This document shows positions 1 through 6,075 of a stretch of 10,158 nt of DNA, in pieces. Position numbers and translations under genes: made by a program. Numbering within the stretch: position 1 is the stretch's first letter; each line of letters starts with the position of its first letter. Source of the stretch: an uncultured Clostridiaceae bacterium (GTDB taxonomy: Bacteria > Bacillota > Clostridia > Lachnospirales > Lachnospiraceae); NCBI GenBank assembly GCA_949948825.1, contig CATLIJ010000075.1, positions 1 through 10,158 of the forward strand, read 5' to 3'. Under the pieces are notes generated by a model. That model was not told the DNA's origin, made no database searches, and saw only the letters and a list, made by a program, of their open reading frames with translations.

Positions 1-61
1 CAGGGGAGATAAAATGGCTGCAACAGAAGCGATAAATACAGTAAAAAAGCCAAAATACCTC

Positions 62-90
62 TTGCACTTTTGTCCATAATTGGGTAAAAT
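62..90 (+). promoter_or_regulatory. Probable sigma-A promoter of gap
   Basis: A -35-like TTGCAC (62-67) and a -10-like TAAAAT (85-90) are separated by exactly 17 bases. The -10 matches the consensus at 5 of 6 positions, the -35 only at 3 of 6. The expected transcript start is near 97, just upstream of the Rex-like palindrome at 102-119, leaving a leader of about 58 bases before gap. The weak -35 makes the call moderate; no better pair was found in 1-140. Confidence 0.5.
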
Positions 91-101
91 AGGAACTAAG
101 G

Positions 102-119
102 TTGATGATATTTTAACAA
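102..119. promoter_or_regulatory. Rex-type redox operator upstream of gap
   Basis: The 18-base site reads TTGATGA, then TATT, then TTAACAA. The clostridial form of the Rex box is TTGTTAA-N4-TTAACAA: the right half is perfect and the left half matches 5 of 7. It lies just after the predicted transcript start, where a bound repressor would block initiation or early elongation. Rex is a repressor that releases DNA when NADH is high, and gap is a known member of clostridial Rex regulons, which supports the call. A second perfect half-site, TTAACAA, follows at 131-137. Confidence 0.6.
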
Positions 120-154
120 TCAACAATTTTTTAACAATCTAGGAGGAATTGAAC

Positions 155-1183
155 ATGGCAGTAAAAGTAGCAATCAATGGTTTTGGCCGTATTGGCCGTC
201 TGGCATTCCGGCAGATGTTTGGAGCAGAAGGATATGAGGTTGTGGCAATCAACGAGCTGACCGATCCGAAGATGCTGGCACACCTGCTGAAATATGACAC
301 TGCTCAGGGCGGATATGCAGGCCATATTGGCGAGGGCAAACATACCGTTGAGGCCGGAGAAGACTCCATCACCGTAGACGGAAAGACCATCCGGATCTAT
401 GCAGAGAAGGATGCTGCCAATCTTCCTTGGGGAGAGATTGGTGTTGACGTAGTTCTGGAGTGTACTGGTTTCTACACCTCCAAGGCAAAAGCACAGGCAC
501 ATGTAGATGCCGGAGCCAAAAAGGTTGTTATCTCCGCACCGGCTGGCAATGATCTGCCGACCATCGTATTCAGCGTGAATGAGAAGACCCTGACCAAGGA
601 TGACACCATCATTTCCGCAGCTTCCTGCACCACCAACTGTCTGGCTCCTATGGCCAAGGCTCTGAATGACTATGCTCCGATTCAGTCCGGTATTATGAGC
701 ACCATTCATGCTTACACCGGCGACCAGATGATTCTGGATGGCCCCCACAGAAAGGGCGACTTGAGAAGAGCAAGAGCTGGCGCAGCCAACATTGTTCCTA
801 ACTCCACCGGCGCAGCTAAGGCAATCGGCCTGGTTATTCCGGAGCTGAACGGCAAGCTGATCGGTTCTGCACAGCGTGTTCCGGTTCCCACCGGTTCCAC
901 CACAATCCTGACCGCAGTTGTCAAGGGCGCTGATGTGACAAAAGAAGGCATCAATGCTGCTATGAAGGCCGCTGCTTCTGAGTCCTATGGTTACAATGAG
1001 GATGCTATCGTATCTTCTGACGTAATCGGCATGAAGTATGGTTCTCTGTTTGATGCAACTCAGACCATGGTTGCCAAGATTGCGGACGACCTGTATGAGG
1101 TTCAGGTTGTTTCATGGTATGACAATGAAAATTCTTACACCAGCCAGATGGTAAGAACCATTAAGTACTTCGCTGAGCTGTAA
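155..1183 (+). CDS. gap: Glyceraldehyde-3-phosphate dehydrogenase, NAD-dependent, type I
   Basis: Cytosolic glycolytic enzyme that oxidises and phosphorylates glyceraldehyde-3-phosphate to 1,3-bisphosphoglycerate with NAD+. The 342-residue product has the usual family length. An N-terminal Rossmann motif (NGFGRIGR, residues 8-15) binds NAD. The catalytic motif SCTTNC places the nucleophilic cysteine at 158, and the activating histidine is H185 in HAYTGDQ. N33-E34 sits where an Asp is more common at the NAD ribose site, a conservative change. The DGPH and RRAR segments after H185 resemble glycolytic clostridial enzymes rather than the NADP-type GapB. The ATG at 155 is chosen because AGGAGG (141-146) lies 8 bases upstream; a TTG at 149 would sit too close to it. 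It is followed by a terminator and then pgk. Regulation by Rex is likely from the upstream operator. Confidence 0.97.
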   Translation: MAVKVAINGFGRIGRLAFRQMFGAEGYEVVAINELTDPKMLAHLLKYDTAQGGYAGHIGEGKHTVEAGEDSITVDGKTIRIYAEKDAANLPWGEIGVDVVLECTGFYTSKAKAQAHVDAGAKKVVISAPAGNDLPTIVFSVNEKTLTKDDTIISAASCTTNCLAPMAKALNDYAPIQSGIMSTIHAYTGDQMILDGPHRKGDLRRARAGAANIVPNSTGAAKAIGLVIPELNGKLIGSAQRVPVPTGSTTILTAVVKGADVTKEGINAAMKAAASESYGYNEDAIVSSDVIGMKYGSLFDATQTMVAKIADDLYEVQVVSWYDNENSYTSQMVRTIKYFAEL

Positions 1184-1232
1184 TCAACAGTCCGGAGGCA
1201 AGCAGGATTTTGCCCGGAATAAGGCTTTGGAG

Positions 1233-1266
1233 AGGTCCGGTCTTGAGAAGGACCGGACCTTGTTTT
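1233..1266 (+). terminator. Intrinsic terminator after gap
   Basis: AGGTCCGGTC (1233-1242) pairs perfectly with GACCGGACCT (1251-1260). Two more inner pairs (one T-G, one T-A) close a GAGA tetraloop of GNRA type. The stem is followed by TGTTTT, an interrupted U-tract. It ends the gap transcript or thins it before pgk, which fits gap often being made in excess over the rest of the pathway. Confidence 0.75.
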
Positions 1267-1270
1267 ATGC

Positions 1271-1380
1271 ACACGGGGCGGAGCGGAGTAGGGCCGCATA
1301 AGCGGCCGCGCCCCGGCGCGGCGGGCAGGAGGAGGAGACTTCCCTGCCTGATTGTGCAGGCCCGCAAATGCTGACGGGTC
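1271..1380. repeat. GC-rich hairpin-dense spacer between gap and pgk
   Basis: This is non-coding and far more GC-rich than its surroundings. GGCCGC (1292-1297) pairs with GCGGCC (1302-1307) around an ATAA loop. GCCGCGCC (1305-1312) pairs with GGCGCGGC (1315-1322), sharing bases 1305-1307 with the first hairpin, so the two cannot fully form together. A third helix, GGCAGG (1324-1329) with CCTGCC (1343-1348), competes with CCTGC (1343-1347) pairing to GCAGG (1356-1360). It could be a dispersed palindromic element or a structured pgk leader; sequence alone does not decide. No convincing pgk promoter is visible in 1267-1420. Confidence 0.5.
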
Positions 1381-1433
1381 CGGTGTATTTTCGAGGGATT
1401 TGGATAAATAATTAAGAAAGGAATTTTTTGAAG

Positions 1434-2660
1434 ATGCTGAATAAAAAGACTGTAGATGATTTGAAGGATTTAAAGGGCAAGAGAGTACTGGTCCGCTGTG
1501 ATTTCAATGTGCCTTTAAAGGGCGGCGTGATTTCTGACGAGACCCGTATTGTGGCTGCTCTTCCCACCATCCAGAAGCTGGCAGGGGAGGGAGCAAAGGT
1601 GATTCTCTGCTCCCACTTGGGCAAGGTGAAAAATGGCCCCAATGAGGGAGAGTCTCTGGCTCCGGTGGCTGCACGGCTTACTGAGAAGCTGGGCAAGGAG
1701 GTTGTCTTTGTACCGGATTACAACGTGACCGGAGAGGCTGCCACCAAGGCTGTGGAGGCCATGGCAGACGGAGATGTGGTTCTGCTTCAGAATACCCGTT
1801 TCCGCGGCAAAGAAGAGACCAAGAACGGCGAGGAGTTCAGCAAGGAGCTGGCAGACCTGGCGGATGATTATGTGTGTGATGCTTTCGGTTCCTCCCATCG
1901 CGCCCATGCATCGGTTGAGGGTGTGACCAAGTTTATCACTGCCAAGGGCGGCGCTAATGCAGTTGGTTATCTGATGCAGAAGGAGATTGATTTCCTGGGC
2001 AATGCAGTTGAGAATCCTGTGAGACCGTTTGTGGCTATTTTGGGCGGAGCAAAGGTTGCGGACAAATTGAACGTGATTTCCAACCTTCTGGAGAAGTGCG
2101 ATACTTTGATCATCGGCGGCGGTATGGCCTTTACTTTCTTAAAGGCAAAGGGCCTGGGCGTAGGCAATTCCCTGGTAGATGACAGCAAGATTGATTACTG
2201 CAAAGAGATGATGGAAAAGGCAGAGAAGCTGGGCAAAAAGCTGCTGCTTCCTGTGGATACCACCATTGCTGCTGCATTCCCAAATCCTATTGACGGACCG
2301 GTTGAGGTAAAGGTAGTTGCTGCAGATGCCATTCCGGCTGACATGGAGGGTCTGGATATTGGACCGAAGACTGCCGAGATGTATGCAGAGGCAGTGAAGA
2401 CTGCAAAGACAGTTGTGTGGAACGGACCTATGGGTGTGTTTGAGAACCCGACTCTGGCCGCAGGCACAATCGCAGTGGCTAAGGCTCTGGCAGAGACAGA
2501 GGCAACCACTATCATCGGCGGCGGCGATTCCGCGGCTGCAATGAACCAGCTTGGCTTTGCTGACAAGGTAAGCCACATTTCCACTGGCGGCGGCGCTTCC
2601 CTGGAGTTTTTGGAGGGCAAGGTGCTTCCAGGTGTTGCAGCAGCTGACGATAAAAACTGA
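1434..2660 (+). CDS. pgk: Phosphoglycerate kinase
   Basis: Transfers the acyl phosphate of 1,3-bisphosphoglycerate to ADP, giving 3-phosphoglycerate and ATP in the cytosol. The 408-residue product is full length for a bacterial Pgk. The N-terminal domain carries RCDFNVPL (R21, D23, N25) for 3-phosphoglycerate binding and a SHRAHAS segment. The nucleotide domain has GGAKVADK (204-211), GGGMAFTFL, a GPMGVFE loop and the GGGDS phosphate loop (362-366). The start is uncertain by two codons: ATG at 1434 gives the family-typical MLNKK N-terminus with GGA (1420-1422) 11 bases upstream, while TTG at 1428 is only 5 bases from it. It sits 250 bases after gap and 20 bases before the chosen tpiA start, so pgk and tpiA are surely co-transcribed; the TGA stop overlaps an unused ATG at 2660. 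Confidence 0.97.
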   Translation: MLNKKTVDDLKDLKGKRVLVRCDFNVPLKGGVISDETRIVAALPTIQKLAGEGAKVILCSHLGKVKNGPNEGESLAPVAARLTEKLGKEVVFVPDYNVTGEAATKAVEAMADGDVVLLQNTRFRGKEETKNGEEFSKELADLADDYVCDAFGSSHRAHASVEGVTKFITAKGGANAVGYLMQKEIDFLGNAVENPVRPFVAILGGAKVADKLNVISNLLEKCDTLIIGGGMAFTFLKAKGLGVGNSLVDDSKIDYCKEMMEKAEKLGKKLLLPVDTTIAAAFPNPIDGPVEVKVVAADAIPADMEGLDIGPKTAEMYAEAVKTAKTVVWNGPMGVFENPTLAAGTIAVAKALAETEATTIIGGGDSAAAMNQLGFADKVSHISTGGGASLEFLEGKVLPGVAAADDKN

Positions 2661-2680
2661 TGAATCAAGGGAGAAGGAAA

Positions 2681-3430
2681 ATGTCCAGAAAGAAAATTAT
2701 TGCAGGCAACTGGAAGATGAACATGACTCCAACCGAGGCAGTTGACCTGGTAAATACATTAAAGCCATTGGTAGCCAATGAGGAGGTAGATGTGGTATTC
2801 TGCGTACCTGCCATTGATATTATCCCGGCCATGGAGGCTGCCAAGGGAACCAATATTCATATTGGCGCTGAGAATATGTATTACGAGGAGAAGGGTGCAT
2901 ATACCGGTGAGATTTCTCCTGCCATGCTGACAGATGCAGGGGTGAAATATGTGATTATCGGTCACTCAGAGAGAAGAGAGTATTTTGCAGAGACAGATGA
3001 GACAGTAAACAAAAAGGTGCTGAAAGCCTTTGAGCACAACATTACTCCGATTATCTGCTGCGGCGAGACTCTGACTCAGAGAGAACAGGGCATTACCATT
3101 GACTGGATACGCCAGCAGATTAAGATTGCGTTTTTGAATGTAACTGCAGATCAGGCCAAGACAGCAGTCATTGCCTATGAGCCGATTTGGGCCATTGGAA
3201 CCGGAAAGGTTGCCACCACTGAGCAGGCTCAGGAGGTTTGTGCTGCGATTCGTGTGTGCATTGGGGAGCTGTATGATGAGGCTACGGCAGCAGCAATCCG
3301 GATTCAGTATGGCGGTTCTGTGTCAGGAGCCAGTGCGCCGGAGCTGTTTGCACAGCCGGATATTGACGGCGGCTTAGTAGGCGGCGCTTCCCTGAAACCG
3401 GATTTTGGGAAAATCGTGAATTATAAGTAA
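2681..3430 (+). CDS. tpiA: Triose-phosphate isomerase
   Basis: Interconverts dihydroxyacetone phosphate and glyceraldehyde-3-phosphate. The product is 249 residues, the standard TIM-barrel length, and all key residues are present: N10 and K12 in GNWKMN, electrophilic H95 in GHSERR, catalytic E167 in AYEPIWAIGTG (also the hinge of the active-site lid), and the C-terminal GGSV phosphate-binding loop. The ATG at 2681 is chosen over the in-frame ATG at 2660 because it gives the usual start MSRKKIIAGNWKMN and has a purine-rich GGGAGAAGGA site (2669-2678) just upstream. It is the last gene of the glycolytic run and is followed by a strong terminator. Its product feeds gap, and it would also recover dihydroxyacetone phosphate made by a glycerol-3-phosphate dehydrogenase such as the one possibly encoded at 7694-9154. 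Confidence 0.97.
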   Translation: MSRKKIIAGNWKMNMTPTEAVDLVNTLKPLVANEEVDVVFCVPAIDIIPAMEAAKGTNIHIGAENMYYEEKGAYTGEISPAMLTDAGVKYVIIGHSERREYFAETDETVNKKVLKAFEHNITPIICCGETLTQREQGITIDWIRQQIKIAFLNVTADQAKTAVIAYEPIWAIGTGKVATTEQAQEVCAAIRVCIGELYDEATAAAIRIQYGGSVSGASAPELFAQPDIDGGLVGGASLKPDFGKIVNYK

Positions 3431-3432
3431 TA

Positions 3433-3450
3433 AGATTTTTTGAAAAATCT
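3433..3450. repeat. Short AT-rich perfect palindrome after tpiA
   Basis: AGATTTTT (3433-3440) and AAAAATCT (3443-3450) are exact reverse complements separated by TG, starting two bases after the tpiA stop codon. The stem is weak and no U-run follows, so it is not a terminator on its own. It may protect the 3' end or assist the stronger terminator 22 bases further on. Confidence 0.4.
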
Positions 3451-3471
3451 GACAGTTAGAAAGTGTTGTAG

Positions 3472-3516
3472 AAAAAGGGATATCAAGGGAAATGCAGTCC
3501 TTTGATATCCCTTTTT
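3472..3516 (+). terminator. Strong intrinsic terminator after tpiA
   Basis: GGGATATCAA (3477-3486) pairs with TTGATATCCC (3502-3511). The helix extends inward through 3490/3498 with one G-T pair, leaving a 7-base loop. Outward, AAAAA (3472-3476) pairs with TTTTT (3512-3516), which also acts as the U-tract. The A-run on the other side means it could work in both directions. It separates the glycolytic genes from the two-component system. Confidence 0.85.
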
Positions 3517-3569
3517 GATGAGAGAGTACAGAGAGGAAGAGAACCATCAGACCAAAAGGAAAAGAACAA

Positions 3570-4664
3570 ATGCAGAAAAAAGAAAAGATGGACAGAAGAA
3601 ATCTTCTGATCAATATACTTGTAACATCTGGTATTTTTGCTGTTGCAACCTTGCTTTCCATTGCATTTTTCCATTACAGCAAAAATTCTACCAGTGTGGC
3701 TATTATTTATGTGCTGGCAGTGATGCTGGTGGCAAGATATACCAATGGATATGTGCCTGGAATCCTGGCTTCCATTATGGGGGTGTTTTGCGTCAATTAT
3801 GTATTCACTTATCCTTATATGAATCTGGATTTCAGCATTGACGGATATCCGGTTACATTTGTGGCCATGGCAATTATTTCCGGACTTACCAGCGCTTTGA
3901 CTACCCAGTTTAAAAAGCAGAGCCGGATTCTAAATGAGAGGGAGAAGCTTCTTATGGAAGCGGAAAAGGAGACCATGCGGGCGAACCTTCTCCGGGCTGT
4001 GTCCCATGACCTTCGGACTCCTCTCACCAGCATTATCGGAATGGCAGATACGTATTTGGCAGAAACCGGGAGGTTGACAGAAAGCGAAAAATCGTATATG
4101 GTAAGAAGTATCAGTGAAGATGCCAACTGGCTGCTGAATATGGTGGAAAATCTTTTGTCTGTAACGCGGATTCGGGTGGGAGAGACCAGAGTGAATACCA
4201 GTCTGGAGCCTTTGGAGGAAGTGGTTTCCGAAGCAGTGCAGCGATTGCGCAAACGATTGCCCAAAGCAAAGGTAAAGGTGCAGGTTCCGGAGGAATTTCT
4301 TATGGTTCCCATGGATGCCATGTTGATTGAACAGGTGATTATCAATCTTCTGGAAAATGCTGTGTATCATTCCGGAGCTGATACCATTGATTTTACTGTG
4401 AAAAGGGAAGGCGGACAGGTTGTTTTTCATGTCCAGGATTATGGAAAGGGAATTGCCCCGGAACGTCTGGATACGATTTTTGACGGCGGGGGAGTGGATG
4501 TGAATGAAAGCGGGGACTCTCACCGGGGAATGGGAATCGGACTGACGATCTGTAAGACGATTGTCCATGCCCACCAGGGAACCATCTGGGCCAGAAATCG
4601 GGAGCAGGGAGCTGAATTTATTTTTACATTACCTTTGGGAGAGGATAAAAGCGATGGCAAATAA
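3570..4664 (+). CDS. Short KdpD-like sensor histidine kinase (DUF4118-HisKA-HATPase)
   Basis: Membrane histidine kinase of 364 residues. Four hydrophobic segments near residues 11-32, 41-58, 60-82 and 95-114 form a DUF4118-type membrane domain like the one in KdpD. A linker helix follows, then the HisKA domain with phospho-acceptor H146 in SHDLRTPLTS. The ATPase domain has the N box around N263 (LLENA), the G1 box near D290 (DYGKGI) and the glycine-rich RGMGIGLTI box. E. coli KdpD is about 890 residues; the N-terminal KdpD and USP-like cytoplasmic domains are absent here, and no earlier in-frame start exists before the stop at 3519-3521, so this is not a wrongly chosen start. AAAGGA ends 9 bases before the ATG. 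It overlaps the regulator gene by 11 bases. The stimulus is unknown; potassium or turgor is only a guess from homology. Confidence 0.88.
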   Translation: MQKKEKMDRRNLLINILVTSGIFAVATLLSIAFFHYSKNSTSVAIIYVLAVMLVARYTNGYVPGILASIMGVFCVNYVFTYPYMNLDFSIDGYPVTFVAMAIISGLTSALTTQFKKQSRILNEREKLLMEAEKETMRANLLRAVSHDLRTPLTSIIGMADTYLAETGRLTESEKSYMVRSISEDANWLLNMVENLLSVTRIRVGETRVNTSLEPLEEVVSEAVQRLRKRLPKAKVKVQVPEEFLMVPMDAMLIEQVIINLLENAVYHSGADTIDFTVKREGGQVVFHVQDYGKGIAPERLDTIFDGGGVDVNESGDSHRGMGIGLTICKTIVHAHQGTIWARNREQGAEFIFTLPLGEDKSDGK

Positions 4665-5349
4665 ACAGTGCATCCTGGTGATTGAGGATGAGAAAAATAT
4701 TGGAAATTATATTGAGACAATTTTGGATTCTAATGGTTATAAGGTCTTGAGAGCCATGAACGGCATGACAGGTCTGTCTTTGTGTACTTCTCATTTTCCG
4801 GAAGTGATTTTGCTGGATTTGGGACTGCCGGATCTGGATGGCATGGAGGTGCTGCAGAAGATTCGTGGATTTTCAGATCTTCCGATTATTGTAATCTCTG
4901 CAAGGACTCAGGAAAAGGAAAAGGTGGAGGCCCTGGATGGGGGAGCGGATGATTATATTACCAAGCCTTTTGGAGCAGAGGAGCTTCTGGCAAGGATTCG
5001 GACTGCCCTCCGGCACCGGCTTCATGCAGGCCGGTCCTCCATGCAGGAGCCAGTCTATTCCAGAGATGGGCTGGTGATTGATTTTGAGCGGAGAATTGTG
5101 ACACTTCAGGGCGCGTCCATTCATCTGACTCAGATTGAGTACAAGCTGGTGTCCCTGCTGGCAAAAAATGCCGGAAAGGTGCTGACCTATGACTATATTT
5201 TAAAGGATATATGGGGACCTTATGCGGACACGGACAATCAGATTTTGCGGGTGAATATGGCAAATATCCGCAGGAAGCTGGAAGCAAATCCTGCGGAGCC
5301 TCATTACATATTTACAGAGATTGGGGTAGGGTACCGGATGCTGGAATAA
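4654..5349 (+). CDS. kdpE: KdpE-like response regulator, OmpR/PhoB family
   Basis: DNA-binding response regulator of 231 residues, partner of the kinase encoded just upstream. The receiver domain (about 5-118) has the acidic pair E11/D12, phospho-acceptor D55 in LLDLGLPDLDG, switch residues S82 and Y101, and conserved K104 in TKPF. The winged-helix effector domain (about 130-229) ends in TEIGVGYRM, and the segment IEYKLVSLLAKNAGKVLT is strongly KdpE-like. The ATG at 4654 is chosen for the typical start MANKQCILVIEDE, and GGAGAGGA (4638-4645) precedes it; it lies inside the end of the kinase gene, so the pair is translationally coupled. No kdpFABC follows, so the KdpE name rests on sequence resemblance and the target genes may be elsewhere. 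Confidence 0.9.
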   Translation: MANKQCILVIEDEKNIGNYIETILDSNGYKVLRAMNGMTGLSLCTSHFPEVILLDLGLPDLDGMEVLQKIRGFSDLPIIVISARTQEKEKVEALDGGADDYITKPFGAEELLARIRTALRHRLHAGRSSMQEPVYSRDGLVIDFERRIVTLQGASIHLTQIEYKLVSLLAKNAGKVLTYDYILKDIWGPYADTDNQILRVNMANIRRKLEANPAEPHYIFTEIGVGYRMLE

Positions 5350-5354
5350 TATTT

Positions 5355-5978
5355 TTAAAAACCACTGTTAATGACCTTCCAGCTGTCAGACTTGGATTTG
5401 CGGGCAATGCTGACAGAGCGCATGGGATTGCCTGCAGCCTTGTCTTTTCCGGTCAATACCATATAGATGATAATATTGCCAGGAGCATATTCTGCTTCAA
5501 TGCCAGTATTTTGATAGAGAAAGAAATCATCCTTTGCCAGAAGTATTTCTTCAATTCCGTCAAATCCCTCTGCGAAATAGACGCGGGCCAATGCTTCGGT
5601 TTCTGACAGTTCTTCCGGGGTCAGGGCCTGTGTGTAGGAGGGCAGGTTTTCATAATCTGTTTCCATGGTAACGGAACCCCTGGATTCTATAAATTCGTTG
5701 GGAATAAAAGACAGGGCGTTTCGGTTCTCCTCTGGAAGAGTGAAGTACCAGTCCAGCCATTTCAGCGTATCTTCCGATAGCTCGCTTTTCAGTTTGGTCA
5801 CGCCGTTCAATTGAACCAGTTCGTCCGGATCAGAAGATTCCGCTTTGGAGGAATCTGGTGTCTGAGAATCGGTCTGCCCAGAGTCTGTGAGGGCTGCAGG
5901 CAAACTCATTCTGGAATTGCCGCAGCCAATCAGAAGGGCAGCCGCAGCCAGGGTAAGCAGTAAAGATCTTCGTTGCAT
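5355..5978 (-). CDS. Small secreted lipoprotein of unknown function
   Basis: Predicted lipoprotein of 207 residues. It has a basic start (QRR), a hydrophobic core rich in Leu and Ala, and a lipobox LIGC with the lipidated cysteine at 19. A low-complexity Ser/Asp/Gln/Thr linker runs to about residue 55, and the rest is an acidic globular region with aromatic patches (LKWLDWYF and YFAEGFDG). I do not recognise a family. It would be anchored to the outer face of the cell membrane. An excellent Shine-Dalgarno AAGGAGGA (5987-5994) sits 8 bases before the ATG. It converges with the response regulator gene, whose stop is 5 bases away, and lies 97 bases downstream of the DUF1667 gene on the same strand, with its own promoter between them. 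Confidence 0.8.
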   Translation of the reverse strand: MQRRSLLLTLAAAALLIGCGNSRMSLPAALTDSGQTDSQTPDSSKAESSDPDELVQLNGVTKLKSELSEDTLKWLDWYFTLPEENRNALSFIPNEFIESRGSVTMETDYENLPSYTQALTPEELSETEALARVYFAEGFDGIEEILLAKDDFFLYQNTGIEAEYAPGNIIIYMVLTGKDKAAGNPMRSVSIARKSKSDSWKVINSGF

Positions 5979-6000
5979 AAGAAACGTCCTCCTTGTGCTT

Positions 6001-6009
6001 ATTATAGCA
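6001..6009 (-). promoter_or_regulatory. Extended -10 promoter of the lipoprotein gene
   Basis: Read on the minus strand this is TGCTATAAT, a perfect extended -10 element (TGnTATAAT). No good -35 is found 16-18 bases upstream, which is normal for extended -10 promoters. The transcript would start near 5994, right at the Shine-Dalgarno, giving an unusually short leader of about 16 bases. Confidence 0.55.
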
Positions 6010-6075
6010 GGGAAGGAGGAGGAAAAAATGAAGATATGTTTAATTTTTGAGAAAGTTATTCAGAACAATCGACTT

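Noticed and set aside
14..79. Possible 21-residue + strand reading frame (starts MAATEAINTVKK) preceded by AGGGGAG.
   Set aside because: It has a decent ribosome-site match but overlaps the -35 and spacer of the gap promoter, has no visible promoter of its own in the window, and shows no recognisable motif. It could be a real small gene, but nothing supports it beyond the ribosome site.
131..748. A 205-codon open frame on the minus strand across gap.
   Set aside because: It is a shadow of the strongly coding gap gene, with a cysteine-rich, domain-free translation and no ribosome site.
1382..1410. Possible pgk promoter with TAAATA (1405-1410) as -10.
   Set aside because: The sequence 17 bases upstream (GGTGTA) has no useful resemblance to TTGACA, and no extended -10 is present in the right register.
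2660..2680. Earlier tpiA start at ATG 2660, overlapping the pgk stop as TGATG.
   Set aside because: It adds MNQGRRK before the conserved TIM N-terminus and would place the good purine-rich ribosome site inside the coding region. The ATG at 2681 fits family length and spacing.
6001..6075. Search for an intrinsic terminator after the DUF1667 gene on the minus strand.
   Set aside because: No GC stem with a following U-run is visible, so no terminator is called; read-through into the lipoprotein gene remains possible.
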